From Hirschia sp964352025 (lineage in GTDB: Bacteria > Pseudomonadota > Alphaproteobacteria > Caulobacterales > Hyphomonadaceae), in the NCBI GenBank assembly GCA_964352025.1, contig CAYGPZ010000001.1, positions 496,001 through 560,000 of the forward strand: a stretch of 64,000 nucleotides of DNA, read 5' to 3'. A program made the position numbers and the translations under genes. The notes beneath the pieces were generated by a model, which was not told the DNA's origin, searched no databases, and saw only the letters and a list, made by a program, of their open reading frames with translations. Position 1 is the stretch's first letter. Each line of letters begins with the position of its first letter. Shown one piece after another: positions 44,930 to 53,940 of this stretch.

Positions 44930-46030
44930 ATGCCTTGGAACGATAATAAGGGCGGAAAAGGTCCGTGGGGCGATGGTCCAACAGGGTCCGGCGATGATAA
45001 AAGTCCTTGGGGACGTCCGGGTGATAACGGCCAACAAGGACCAGACCTAGAGGATAGTCTGAAAAAAATGCAAGAAAAATTTGCAAATCGTCGCAAAGGC
45101 GGCGGTGGTCGTGGTGGACGTGGTGGCAAAAATGGCGGCGGCGCATTTAGCGGTGCTGGTTTTATGTTGTTTGCTGTTGTTGCCACTATTGGTTGGTTGG
45201 CGACTGGTGTATTTCAGGTGAACGAGCAAGAGCAAGCTGTTGTACTTCATTTTGGTGAATATCACGATACGCGCGGTCCTGGTTTCCACGTCCGTTTGCC
45301 AGATCCTTTCCAAACGCATGAAATCGTACCTGTAAACAAAATTCAAAATTTGCAAATTGGACATGGTGCCAAAGGTCAAATGCTGACGGGTGACGAAAAC
45401 ATTGTGGACATTGATTTTGTGGTGTTTTGGAAAGTTTCCAACCCGCAGGATTATTTGTTCAACGTAAAAGCACCAGCTGTGATGCTTGAGCGTGTAGCAG
45501 AAAGTTCTATGCGTGAAGTTGTTGGTAAACGTGACTTGCAGCCAATCATTACAACTGGTCGTGATGATGTTCAGTCAACTGCGCGTCAATTGATCCAAGA
45601 TACTTTGGACAGTTATGGTGCTGGTATTCAGGTAACTGAAGTACAGCTTGCGAAATCAGACCCACCTGCTGAAGTGATCGATGCTTTCCGTGACGTTGTG
45701 AACGCGGCACAAGATAAGCAAACGACAATCAACCAGGCGACAGCCTATGCAAACAACGTCGTACCGCGTGCACGTGGTCAAGCGCAGCGTATTCTTCAGG
45801 AAGCTGAAGCATATCGCTCTAAAGTGATTGCTGTGGCAACTGGTGAAGCTGAGCGTTTCCGTCTGGTTTATGAAGAGTACCGCAAGGCTCCACGCGTAAC
45901 ACGTGAGCGAATGTATCTTGAAACAATGGAAGAAGTATTAGGCCGTTCAAATACGATTATTCTGGACAATGATGCCGGCGCATTGCCGTATCTACCGCTT
46001 GATCAACTTCGTCGTGGGGAGCAAAAATAA
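44930..46030 (+). CDS. hflK: FtsH protease regulator subunit HflK
   Basis: This is a 366-residue type II membrane protein of the SPFH family. The N-terminal 80 residues are Gly/Asp/Lys-rich and soluble, followed by a membrane anchor (GFMLFAVVATIGWLATGVF) and the SPFH/Band 7 domain with long coiled-coil helices (ARGQAQRILQEAEAYRSKVI). It forms a periplasmic cage with HflC around FtsH. A strong GGAGG precedes the ATG. The stop and the hflC start overlap as TAATG. Confidence 0.95.
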   Translation: MPWNDNKGGKGPWGDGPTGSGDDKSPWGRPGDNGQQGPDLEDSLKKMQEKFANRRKGGGGRGGRGGKNGGGAFSGAGFMLFAVVATIGWLATGVFQVNEQEQAVVLHFGEYHDTRGPGFHVRLPDPFQTHEIVPVNKIQNLQIGHGAKGQMLTGDENIVDIDFVVFWKVSNPQDYLFNVKAPAVMLERVAESSMREVVGKRDLQPIITTGRDDVQSTARQLIQDTLDSYGAGIQVTEVQLAKSDPPAEVIDAFRDVVNAAQDKQTTINQATAYANNVVPRARGQAQRILQEAEAYRSKVIAVATGEAERFRLVYEEYRKAPRVTRERMYLETMEEVLGRSNTIILDNDAGALPYLPLDQLRRGEQK

Positions 46031-46971
46031 TGGGTAAGATTTTAGGTCCTTTCGCGCTTATTGTTGTTGGTATAGCCGCAATCGTTGCGTTTAATTCTTT
46101 CTATATTGTACGTGTTGATCAGCAGGCAATTCTGCTTCAACTTGGACAAGCACAGGGCGTTATTAATGCTCCGCAAAGAACAGCTGCTGCCGCTGAAGGT
46201 GAAGTCATTGAGTATGACAATCTGAACGCAGAAAACTCTGAAGCTGGATTGCACTTTAAGATGCCATTCCTTCAAAATGTTGCATTGTTCGATAAGAAAA
46301 ATCTCGGTTTTGATCTTCCTTCACAGGAGATTATTGCTGCAGATCAGGAGCGTTTGATTGTGAACGCTTTTGCGCGTTGGAAAATTGTAGACCCTCTTCA
46401 GTTCTTCCGTTCCGCAAACAATGAACGCGGCGCAACCACTCAGTTGCAAGGCATCATGACTGCTGCACTACGTGAAGTGCTAGGTGAGGTGGAAACACCT
46501 GACATTATTTCTGGTCAACGTGCTGCTTTAATGACGTCTATCCGTGACATTTTGAACCGTGGTGCAGAGCAATACGGAATTGAGATTGTGGATGTTCGTA
46601 TTACGAGCGCTGACTTGCCGCGTGCGAACTCTGAGCGCGTGTTTGCACGTATGCAGACAGAGCGTCAGCAAGAAGCGTCGGAAATCCGTGCCGAAGGTGA
46701 AGAGCAAGGATTGCGTATTCGTGCGACAGCTGACCGTGACGTAACGGTGATTGAAGCTGAAGCGAACGAAGAAGCTGAGAAAATCAAAGGTGATGGAGAT
46801 GCTAAGCGTAACGCGATTTATGCAAGCGCGTATAATCTTGATCCAGAGTTCTTCTCATTCTACCGGTCTATGGACGCTTATAAAGTAGGTGTTAAAGCAG
46901 GTACGCCAATGGTACTTTCACCTGATAGCGATTTCTTTGGCTATTTTGGTGATAAAGACGGCTCAAACTAA
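46030..46971 (+). CDS. hflC: FtsH protease regulator subunit HflC
   Basis: This is a 313-residue partner of HflK. An N-terminal membrane anchor (ILGPFALIVVGIAAIVAFN) is followed by an SPFH domain with FYIVRVDQQAILLQLGQAQG and the coiled coil RQQEASEIRAEGEEQGLRI. Together they modulate FtsH access to membrane substrates. It is translated in coupling with hflK. Confidence 0.95.
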   Translation: MGKILGPFALIVVGIAAIVAFNSFYIVRVDQQAILLQLGQAQGVINAPQRTAAAAEGEVIEYDNLNAENSEAGLHFKMPFLQNVALFDKKNLGFDLPSQEIIAADQERLIVNAFARWKIVDPLQFFRSANNERGATTQLQGIMTAALREVLGEVETPDIISGQRAALMTSIRDILNRGAEQYGIEIVDVRITSADLPRANSERVFARMQTERQQEASEIRAEGEEQGLRIRATADRDVTVIEAEANEEAEKIKGDGDAKRNAIYASAYNLDPEFFSFYRSMDAYKVGVKAGTPMVLSPDSDFFGYFGDKDGSN

Positions 46972-47030
46972 ATTGAGCTAATCTGGTATTAAAGCTCATA
47001 ACTGCTTTGATGCACATGATGCCTTTATTT

Positions 47031-47071
47031 TGCCGCCTGAACCTTTCATGGTTTGGGCGGCATTTATTTGT
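47031..47071 (+). terminator. Hairpin terminator between hflC and degP
   Basis: A 13-base stem with two G-U pairs (TGCCGCCTGAACC/GGTTTGGGCGGCA) and a 6-base loop is followed by a T-rich tail. It suggests that degP also has its own promoter. Confidence 0.7.
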
Positions 47072-47179
47072 GCATTAAGTATCTCTTATCGGATTAAACA
47101 GATAAATCTTCCTAAGAGAATTGAGTTTATGCGCGCATAGGCGTAAGTCGATTCATGTAAGTTTTGAGGATAAGACAAT

Positions 47180-48649
47180 ATGAGACAATCACACTCGCTA
47201 AGAAATCTGGGTGTTGCGGCGCTGGCAAGCGTTGGTCTTTTTGTTGGAAACTTGAACGTCGCATCAGCGCAAACTGCCTCTGAAAACGCAGCTGAGGCTC
47301 CCAATAATGCGCCGGATAGTTTTTCAAAACTAGCAGCACGATTAATGCCATCTGTGGTAAATATCTCAACGCGCCAGACAATGAGTGCGGGTGGAGATAT
47401 TGGTAATTTTGGTGAAGGTTCGCCGCTTGAAGACTTTAACGAGTTTTTCAATCGTGATGATGAGGGCCTGAAACGTGTATCATCACTGGGGTCTGGTTTT
47501 ATCATCGATATCGAAGGGTATGTAGTCACAAATAACCATGTGATCGAAGCAGCTGATGAAATTGATGTTGTCTTATCGGATGGGACAATTCTGGAAGCTG
47601 AGTTGGTTGGCCGCGATGCCGCAACGGATTTGGCACTATTGAAAGTGTCTTCAGACGCAAATCTAATTTCCGTTGATTTGGGCGATTCTGATACAGCTTC
47701 GGTCGGAGACTGGGTCGTCGCTATTGGTAACCCATTTGGCTTGGGTGGCACCGTGACGGCTGGTATTGTTTCTGCGCGTGATCGTAATATCAATGCTGGG
47801 CAATATGATGATTTTATCCAGACGGATGCGGCGATCAATAAAGGAAATTCTGGTGGTCCGCTTTTCAATTTGAACGGTGAAGTCATCGGCGTGAATACTG
47901 CTATATATTCCCCATCTGGCGGTGGCGGTTCGGTCGGTGTTGGATTTTCCGTGCCGTCAAACCTAACGAAGCAGATCATTGCCCAGCTTAAAGACAAAGG
48001 TCTTGTTGAGCGTGGTTGGCTCGGTGTGCGCGTTCAAGGCGTGACGCCAGAATTAGCGCGAAGCTATGGTCGTAAAAAAGCAGCAGGGGCGATCATTACG
48101 CATGTAACTGATGATAGCCCAGCATCTCGTGCGGGACTTGAAATTGGTGATTTGATTTATGCTTTTAACGAGCAGGAAATCAAAGAGACACGTGACCTGT
48201 CTAGCGTTGTAGCAACTGCGCCAATTGGCGAAGATGTTGGTATGTCCGTTCTGCGTAAGAAGAAGGACACTCAGATAACTGTGTCCTTGGAGCTTATGGA
48301 ATCTGATGTTCAGTCTAGTAAAGATAAGCAAGACGAAGATGGTCCGGCATTATCCAATTTACTCGGTGTGGAGCTGGGCCGTATTGGAGATGAAGACAGA
48401 CGTCGCTATCGCATACCCGCGTCAGTTAAGGGCGTGATCGTCCTAAGAGTAGAGCCCGGTTCTGATGCTGTTGGGAAGCTCGAAAAGGGTGACGTGATTG
48501 TCGAGGTGAATTTTCTCACAGTCACGGATCCAGAAGAAGCGATTGCTGAAGCAGAGATTGTCTCTGCACGCGGAGAGCCAGTGCTTCTGCAATTCTACCG
48601 TGATGGCGATACGACTTTTAGATCAATTCGTACACGCCAAGACGGTTAG
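47180..48649 (+). CDS. degP: Do-family periplasmic serine protease DegP-type
   Basis: This is a 489-residue exported protease/chaperone. The signal peptide ends at about residue 30 (NVASAQT). The triad is His in VVTNNHVIEAADE, Asp in RDAATDLALLKV and Ser in NKGNSGGPLFN. Two PDZ domains follow (GAIITHVTDDSPASRAGLEI and VIVLRVEPGSDAVGKLEKGD). It degrades or refolds damaged periplasmic proteins. AGGATAAG precedes the ATG. The hflKC-degP order is common in alphaproteobacteria. Confidence 0.94.
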   Translation: MRQSHSLRNLGVAALASVGLFVGNLNVASAQTASENAAEAPNNAPDSFSKLAARLMPSVVNISTRQTMSAGGDIGNFGEGSPLEDFNEFFNRDDEGLKRVSSLGSGFIIDIEGYVVTNNHVIEAADEIDVVLSDGTILEAELVGRDAATDLALLKVSSDANLISVDLGDSDTASVGDWVVAIGNPFGLGGTVTAGIVSARDRNINAGQYDDFIQTDAAINKGNSGGPLFNLNGEVIGVNTAIYSPSGGGGSVGVGFSVPSNLTKQIIAQLKDKGLVERGWLGVRVQGVTPELARSYGRKKAAGAIITHVTDDSPASRAGLEIGDLIYAFNEQEIKETRDLSSVVATAPIGEDVGMSVLRKKKDTQITVSLELMESDVQSSKDKQDEDGPALSNLLGVELGRIGDEDRRRYRIPASVKGVIVLRVEPGSDAVGKLEKGDVIVEVNFLTVTDPEEAIAEAEIVSARGEPVLLQFYRDGDTTFRSIRTRQDG

Positions 48650-48655
48650 TTGCTT

Positions 48656-49543
48656 TTAGTCGGTTACAAATTCAGATTCTTTATAGCCTTGGAAGAATAG
48701 TGCTGGAATGAGGCTTGAGCCTTTGATGGAGACATCTGACTGCTCAGACACAACCGGTTTGGCACAATAGGCGAGGCCCATGCCTGCTGCTTCGATCATG
48801 GCGAGGTCATTTGCGCCATCACCCATGGCAAGCGCATCTTCAGCTGTTACGCCAGCGATTGCAGCTTCTTCATTCAATGCGACGAGTTTCGCTTCACGTC
48901 CAAGGATGGGGAGGCCAACTTCTCCGGTCATGGCATCGTTTTCGATGTTTAGCGTATTGGCGCGATTGTGGTGAAAGCCGGCAAGGTCTTGAACACGTGA
49001 AGTGAAGAAAGTGAAACCGCCAGAAACCAAAACACAACGAGCGCCATTGGCTTCCATTGTGCGAACAACCGTGCGGGCACCTTCGTTTAGGGTTATGCGT
49101 TCTTTAAAGCAGTCTTCAAGGACTGAGACGGACAGGCCTCTTAGCATTTCAACACGTGTTTTTAAGGCACCATCAAAATCAAGTTCGCCGCGCATTGCGC
49201 GTTCTGTGATTTCGGACACTTCGTCTTTCTTGCCAGCAAAGTCTGCTAACTCATCGATACATTCCTGACCGATAATCGTTGAATCCATATCAGAGATGAG
49301 AAGCTTCTTTTTGCGGTTTTCCGAAGGGACAATTGCGAATTCTGCTGTTGTATCTTTCAGAGCATTTGAGACATGTTCGGCGATCGCTTTAGCTGTATTT
49401 GAATCTATGCTGCGTTCCTTGCACACCCATTCTTCGCCGCCCAGACTTGAAATTTCGCCTGTTGCACCTTGTGTGTTTTCTAAAATACGATCAATCATCT
49501 CGGAAAGATTGTCAGATTGTTTGGCGGCTATAACAAGTTTCAT
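48656..49543 (-). CDS. serB: Phosphoserine phosphatase SerB
   Basis: This is a 295-residue HAD-superfamily enzyme that makes serine from phosphoserine. The nucleophile Asp is in LISDMDSTIIGQECIDELAD, the Ser/Lys loop includes LVSGGFTFF, and metal Asp residues lie in AMGDGANDLAMIEAAGMG. An N-terminal regulatory segment of about 75 residues is present. I chose the ATG at 49543 (MKLVIAAK). The frame runs on upstream into miaA, which overlaps its own start. Confidence 0.94.
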   Translation of the reverse strand: MKLVIAAKQSDNLSEMIDRILENTQGATGEISSLGGEEWVCKERSIDSNTAKAIAEHVSNALKDTTAEFAIVPSENRKKKLLISDMDSTIIGQECIDELADFAGKKDEVSEITERAMRGELDFDGALKTRVEMLRGLSVSVLEDCFKERITLNEGARTVVRTMEANGARCVLVSGGFTFFTSRVQDLAGFHHNRANTLNIENDAMTGEVGLPILGREAKLVALNEEAAIAGVTAEDALAMGDGANDLAMIEAAGMGLAYCAKPVVSEQSDVSIKGSSLIPALFFQGYKESEFVTD

Positions 49544-49600
49544 AAAACCCGAACCCTTCGGCTTAGATGTGTTGGGACAGCTTAAAAGGAAAAGCTTATC

Positions 49601-50545
49601 GTGCGAATGGCGCCAGCTATACTGATCCATGGCCCAACTGCAAGCGGGAAAACCGATCTTGCTATTGCTTTGGCCAATGAATTGGATGGTGAAATCATAA
49701 ATTCTGACGCTATGCAGGTTTATTCTGACCTAAGTATTCTATCTGCGCGCCCTGATGAAGAAGAGCTGAGTAGGGCTGTTCATCACATGTTTGGGCATGT
49801 GGATGGGGCGCAAAGGTATTCAACCGGTCTTTGGTTAGCAGATGCGATCGCGCAAATAGAAGATATCCGTGAGCGAGGAAAAGTTCCCATTCTTGCGGGT
49901 GGCACGGGGTTATATCTATCAGCCTTGGTGCATGGCTTATCCAAAGTGCCAGATGTTCCTGAGAACATTAAACGCCAAGCACTGGATCAGGTTGAGGAAG
50001 ACAGAGAAGCGGCACATGAGGCGCTCGCATTGGTTGATCCCGAAGCGGCCGCACGCATTAAGCCAATGGATATTCAACGCTTAACGCGTGCGTTGGAGGT
50101 GTTTTATCATACTGGCAAGACGATCACGTCATTTCAGACCCCTGAGCCGCCTTATCTGAAATCAAATGAATGGGTTGGTTTTGCGCTTACGCCTATCCGA
50201 GCTGAATTGTATGCTCGCATTGAAGCACGGTATGATAAGATGTTGGAAACCGGCGCGCCAGATGAAGCCAGAGTGCTGTATGAGCGCGGTCTCTCGAAGG
50301 ATTTACCCATCATGCGTGCGCACGGCATGCCGGGCTTTTGTGACTATTTTGATGGTATGGTGAGTTTGTCCGACTCTATAGAGCGCGGAAAACGCGATAC
50401 ACGCCGATATGCTAAGCGTCAGTTTACATGGATAGCCCATCAATTTCCGACTTGGACCAGAATTCCGTCGAATAGCTTAGATATCCGAAAAAAGGTTATC
50501 TGTTCTATTTATACGGAGATTGACGGAAGAGTTTGGAAAGGCTAA
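49601..50545 (+). CDS. miaA: tRNA dimethylallyltransferase MiaA
   Basis: This is a 314-residue enzyme that prenylates A37 of tRNAs reading U-starting codons. It has the P-loop HGPTASGKTDLAIALA, the DSxQVY motif (NSDAMQVYSDLSILSARP), the zinc-free central insert and a C-terminal RYAKRQFTWIAHQ segment. I chose the GTG at 49601 (AAAGGA at a 9-base distance); an ATG six bases on is possible. It is divergent from serB with a short gap. Confidence 0.95.
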   Translation: MRMAPAILIHGPTASGKTDLAIALANELDGEIINSDAMQVYSDLSILSARPDEEELSRAVHHMFGHVDGAQRYSTGLWLADAIAQIEDIRERGKVPILAGGTGLYLSALVHGLSKVPDVPENIKRQALDQVEEDREAAHEALALVDPEAAARIKPMDIQRLTRALEVFYHTGKTITSFQTPEPPYLKSNEWVGFALTPIRAELYARIEARYDKMLETGAPDEARVLYERGLSKDLPIMRAHGMPGFCDYFDGMVSLSDSIERGKRDTRRYAKRQFTWIAHQFPTWTRIPSNSLDIRKKVICSIYTEIDGRVWKG

Positions 50546-50575
50546 AGCCACACTCACAGAATTTTGGGAAAGATC

Positions 50576-50629
50576 ATGCGCAACGCATATACAGTAGTAC
50601 TGGTTATTAGCCCGGCATCCTTCGCTTAA
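50576..50629 (+). CDS. ilv leader peptide (Val/Leu/Ile-rich)
   Basis: A 17-residue ORF, MRNAYTVVLVISPASFA, carries five consecutive branched-chain codons (GTA GTA CTG GTT ATT). GGGAAAG lies 3-4 bases before the ATG at 50576. Codon content and position ahead of the terminator hairpin identify it as an attenuation leader for ilvB. Confidence 0.85.
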   Translation: MRNAYTVVLVISPASFA

Positions 50630-50684
50630 CGCGGAAGGGGATGTCGGGTTTTTGAAATTGGGGCTCCAGATAGGAGCCCTTTTT
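50611..50684 (+). promoter_or_regulatory. ilvB attenuator: two hairpins, the second a terminator
   Basis: The first hairpin (50611-50648) pairs CCCGGCATCC with GGATGTCGGG and is followed by five T. The second (50660-50679) is GGGCTCC-AGATA-GGAGCCC followed by five T, a canonical rho-independent terminator. The first overlaps the end of the leader ORF, so ribosome position on the Val/Leu/Ile codons can decide between structures. A possible promoter (TTGACG, 17 bases, TAAAGC) lies at 50520-50548, within the miaA 3' end. Confidence 0.85.
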
Positions 50685-50749
50685 CGTAGTTCTGCGTTGC
50701 CCTAATCGATCAAAAATACTTTCAAAAAATAAAGTTCCGGAGAGACCCC

Positions 50750-52537
50750 ATGGCTCCAAAGAATAAAAATTCGAAATCCAAAACCACGCAGCCGCAAACA
50801 TTTACGGGTGCTGAAATTGTTCTTCGCGCATTAGCCGATCAGGGCGTGGAGACTGTTTTTGGATACCCAGGTGGTGCCGTTCTGCCAATTTACGATGCAT
50901 TGTATAACCAGAATGCTGTTGAGCACGTGCTTGTGCGTCACGAGCAAGGTGCTGGCCACGCTGCAGAAGGCTATGCGCGTTCGACCGGAAAATGTGGTGT
51001 TGCATTGGTAACGTCCGGTCCGGGCGCGACAAACATGGTGACACCGATTGCGGACGCCATGCTTGATTCAATTCCTATGATTGTTTTGACGGGACAGGTT
51101 CCAACACACCTTATCGGAACAGATGCTTTCCAGGAGTGTGATACTGTTGGTGTGACGCGCGCATGTGCCAAGCACAACTATCTTGTAAAAGATGTAAATG
51201 ACCTTGCGCGTATTCTGCACGAGGCATTTTATATCGCGACATCTGGTCGTCCGGGACCTGTAGTTATTGATATTCCTAAGGACATTCAGTTTGCGTCTGG
51301 TGAATATTGTGGCCCGGATTCTGTTCAACACAGAACATACCGTCCGCGCGTTGAGCCAAAAGCTAACCGTATCGAGCAAGCTCTTGAGCTAATGAAGACA
51401 GCGTCAAAGCCGATCTTTTATACAGGTGGTGGAGTTATCAACTCTGGACCAGAAGCTTCTAAAGTTTTGCGTGAGCTTGTTGCTGAAACGGGTTTTCCAA
51501 TTACGTCGACTTTGATGGGATTGGGTGCGTATCCGGGGGAAGGCGAAAACTTCCTTGGAATGCTTGGTATGCATGGTTCTTTTGAAGCGAATAACGCGAT
51601 GCATGATTGTGATGTCATGATCTGTGTTGGTGCGCGTTTTGATGACCGCGTAACGGGGCGTTTGGATGCATTTGCACCAAATTCAAAAAAGATCCACATC
51701 GATATTGATCCATCATCAATCAACAAGGTTGTACGTGTGGACGTACCTGTTGTTGGTGATTGTGAGAAAGCTTTGTCTGCCTTGTTGAAGGGGTGGAAAG
51801 CCAACAAATCTAAAACGCCTGAGTTGAAGAATTGGTGGAAGCAAATTGAAGAATGGCGTGCTCGCAAGTCATTTTCTTATCCAAACTCTGATACCGTTAT
51901 CAAACCTCAATATGCGGTTGAGCGTCTGTATGAACTTACGAAACACCGTGACGATGTTTATGTGACGACCGAAGTTGGTCAGCACCAGATGTGGGCTGCG
52001 CAGCACTTTAAATTTGCTGAGCCAAATCACTGGATGACATCCGGTGGATTGGGCACGATGGGCTATGGATTGCCGGCAGCTGTTGGTGTGCAAAAGGCCC
52101 ATCCGGGTGCATTGGTTGTCGATATCGCAGGTGAAGCATCTATTCAGATGTGTATGCAGGAATTTTCAACGGCGATTCAGCACAACCTTCCGGTTAAGAT
52201 ATTTATCTTGAACAATGAGTGGATGGGCATGGTGCGCCAGTGGCAGCAATTGCTTCACGGTGAGCGCTATTCCAACTCATACTCTGAGACTTTGCCTGAC
52301 TTTGTGAAGTTGGCTGAAGCTTTGGGTGGGCATGGAATTAAGTGTAGTGACCCAACGAAATTGGATGATGCATTGAAAGAGATGATCGACCATGACGGTC
52401 CTGTGATCTTCGACTGTATGGTTGAAAAAGCAGAAAACTGTCTGCCGATGATTCCATCGGGTGCGGCGCATAATGAGATGATTTTGTCTGACATTACAGG
52501 CGATGAAATTGACGATGCTGGAAAGCAATTGGTGTAA
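50750..52537 (+). CDS. ilvB: Acetolactate synthase large subunit
   Basis: This is a 595-residue TPP enzyme, the first committed step of Val/Leu/Ile synthesis. It has the Glu-containing region LVRHEQGAGHAAEGYARS (TPP activation), the FAD/regulatory motif SGPGATNMVTPIADAM and a TPP-binding stretch DIAGEASIQMCMQEFS...ILNNEW (the family's GDG is GEA here). GGAGAG precedes the ATG. It is followed within 25 bases by ilvN. The leader and attenuator lie directly upstream. Confidence 0.95.
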   Translation: MAPKNKNSKSKTTQPQTFTGAEIVLRALADQGVETVFGYPGGAVLPIYDALYNQNAVEHVLVRHEQGAGHAAEGYARSTGKCGVALVTSGPGATNMVTPIADAMLDSIPMIVLTGQVPTHLIGTDAFQECDTVGVTRACAKHNYLVKDVNDLARILHEAFYIATSGRPGPVVIDIPKDIQFASGEYCGPDSVQHRTYRPRVEPKANRIEQALELMKTASKPIFYTGGGVINSGPEASKVLRELVAETGFPITSTLMGLGAYPGEGENFLGMLGMHGSFEANNAMHDCDVMICVGARFDDRVTGRLDAFAPNSKKIHIDIDPSSINKVVRVDVPVVGDCEKALSALLKGWKANKSKTPELKNWWKQIEEWRARKSFSYPNSDTVIKPQYAVERLYELTKHRDDVYVTTEVGQHQMWAAQHFKFAEPNHWMTSGGLGTMGYGLPAAVGVQKAHPGALVVDIAGEASIQMCMQEFSTAIQHNLPVKIFILNNEWMGMVRQWQQLLHGERYSNSYSETLPDFVKLAEALGGHGIKCSDPTKLDDALKEMIDHDGPVIFDCMVEKAENCLPMIPSGAAHNEMILSDITGDEIDDAGKQLV

Positions 52538-52561
52538 CTTATGGCTGAAGGAAATACGAAA

Positions 52562-53146
52562 ATGACTGACGCTGAAATCGAAGCTATGCAAGAAGCAATG
52601 GAACCAGCATCTGCATACGATATGCATCATGACCTAGATGTCGTTGAAAAACGTACATTGGCTATTCTGGTAGACAATGAGCCGGGTGTACTCGGGCGTG
52701 TGGTAGGGTTGTTCTCTGCGCGTGGGTACAACATCGAAAGCCTGACTGTCGCCGAGGTGGATCACCGCTCTCACCAGTCGCGCATTACGGTAGTAAGCAA
52801 TGGAACCAAGCACACACTTGAGCAATTGGAAGCGCAATTATTGCGGCTTGTGCCTGTGGCTCAGGTTATTGATATCACCAACTCAAATGTTGGTATCGAA
52901 CGTGAGCTTGCACTTGTGAAAGTTGTTGGCAAAGATGAAAAACGCGTTGAAGCATTGCGTATCAGTGAGATATTCCGCTGCAACGTTGTTGATACAACAA
53001 ATGAGAGCTTTGTGTTCGAAGTCACTGGTACATCGAGCAAGGTTGACCAGTTTGTTGAACTCATGATGCCACTTGGCCTTGTGGAAGTTTCGCGCACAGG
53101 TGTTTTATCACTACAGCGTGGCCCTGCACCTGGAGCCGCTCGCTAG
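52562..53146 (+). CDS. ilvN: Acetolactate synthase small (regulatory) subunit
   Basis: This is a 194-residue ACT-domain subunit that carries valine feedback inhibition. The first ACT part starts RTLAILVDNEPGVLGRVVGL, with SRITVVSNGTK and RELALVKVVGK later. I chose the ATG at 52562 because GAAGGA lies 9 bases upstream; the frame also reads from an ATG at 52541, 3 bases after ilvB. It is in the same transcript as ilvB. Confidence 0.94.
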   Translation: MTDAEIEAMQEAMEPASAYDMHHDLDVVEKRTLAILVDNEPGVLGRVVGLFSARGYNIESLTVAEVDHRSHQSRITVVSNGTKHTLEQLEAQLLRLVPVAQVIDITNSNVGIERELALVKVVGKDEKRVEALRISEIFRCNVVDTTNESFVFEVTGTSSKVDQFVELMMPLGLVEVSRTGVLSLQRGPAPGAAR

Positions 53147-53150
53147 TTTC

Positions 53151-53909
53151 ATGTCATCCGGTAAGAAAATATATGCCATGCTTGATCATCTGACGGTTCC
53201 GGAAACGGAAGCGGATGTTGAGGCATGGCTAAATACCTTGCCGGAGGCGCAGGAAGCGCAAGTTATCTCCTTTGTGAATGCGCACGCAGTGAATTTGATG
53301 ATGAAGGATGAGTCTCTATTTGAGGCTCTGACGCAATCTGATGTTCTATTGCGTGATGGTTCAGGTATGAAAATTCTTATGAAATGGCTCGGCAGAGAGC
53401 CGGGTGAGAATTTGAATGGAACAGATCTGATACCGCGCATTGTTGAGATGTTTTCTGCAGCTGAAACTGACAAGAAAATAGCTATTTATGGCACGCAAGA
53501 ACCTTGGCTTTCAAAGGGTAGCGACGTCATAGAAAAGCGCGGCGGTAATGTTGTGTCCATATTGGATGGATTTCAAGAAGCGGCTGATTATGCTGCTGAA
53601 TTGAATGCATCATCGCCTGACCTGATTATCCTTGCGATGGGCATGCCCAAGCAGGAAAAAGTTTCAATGGCGCTTCGTGCAGCAGCCAAGCAGCCTTGTA
53701 CTATTATAAATGGGGGAGCCATTATTGATTTCCTTGCTGAGAGAGTAAATCGTGCACCGCTAGCGTGGCGAAAACTCGGTATGGAATGGCTTTACCGTTT
53801 ACTTCAAGAACCAAAACGACTATTTGGCCGCTATATAGTGGGCAATTTCGTTTTTCTTGCACGTGGTTTGATATTGCGTGCATCTCGAGCTAATCCCAAG
53901 ACAACCTAA
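53151..53909 (+). CDS. WecG/TagA/CpsF-family glycosyltransferase
   Basis: This is a 252-residue protein of the family that adds N-acetylmannosaminuronic acid or similar sugars to lipid carriers. The core motif SDVLLRDGSGMKILMKW is followed by NGTDLIPRIVEMF, and the GGAIIDFLAERVNRAPLAWRK segment closes the fold. It starts five bases after ilvN and ends 31 bases before ilvC, so it is probably co-transcribed with branched-chain genes despite an unrelated role. An ATG at 53175 is another possible start. Confidence 0.82.
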   Translation: MSSGKKIYAMLDHLTVPETEADVEAWLNTLPEAQEAQVISFVNAHAVNLMMKDESLFEALTQSDVLLRDGSGMKILMKWLGREPGENLNGTDLIPRIVEMFSAAETDKKIAIYGTQEPWLSKGSDVIEKRGGNVVSILDGFQEAADYAAELNASSPDLIILAMGMPKQEKVSMALRAAAKQPCTIINGGAIIDFLAERVNRAPLAWRKLGMEWLYRLLQEPKRLFGRYIVGNFVFLARGLILRASRANPKTT

Positions 53910-53940
53910 TTTATAGAATTGACCCTAAGGAGCCTTTCCG

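Noticed and set aside
47086..47997. A 303-codon minus-strand frame opposite degP
   Set aside because: It is the antisense of a conserved protease whose catalytic triad is intact on the plus strand.
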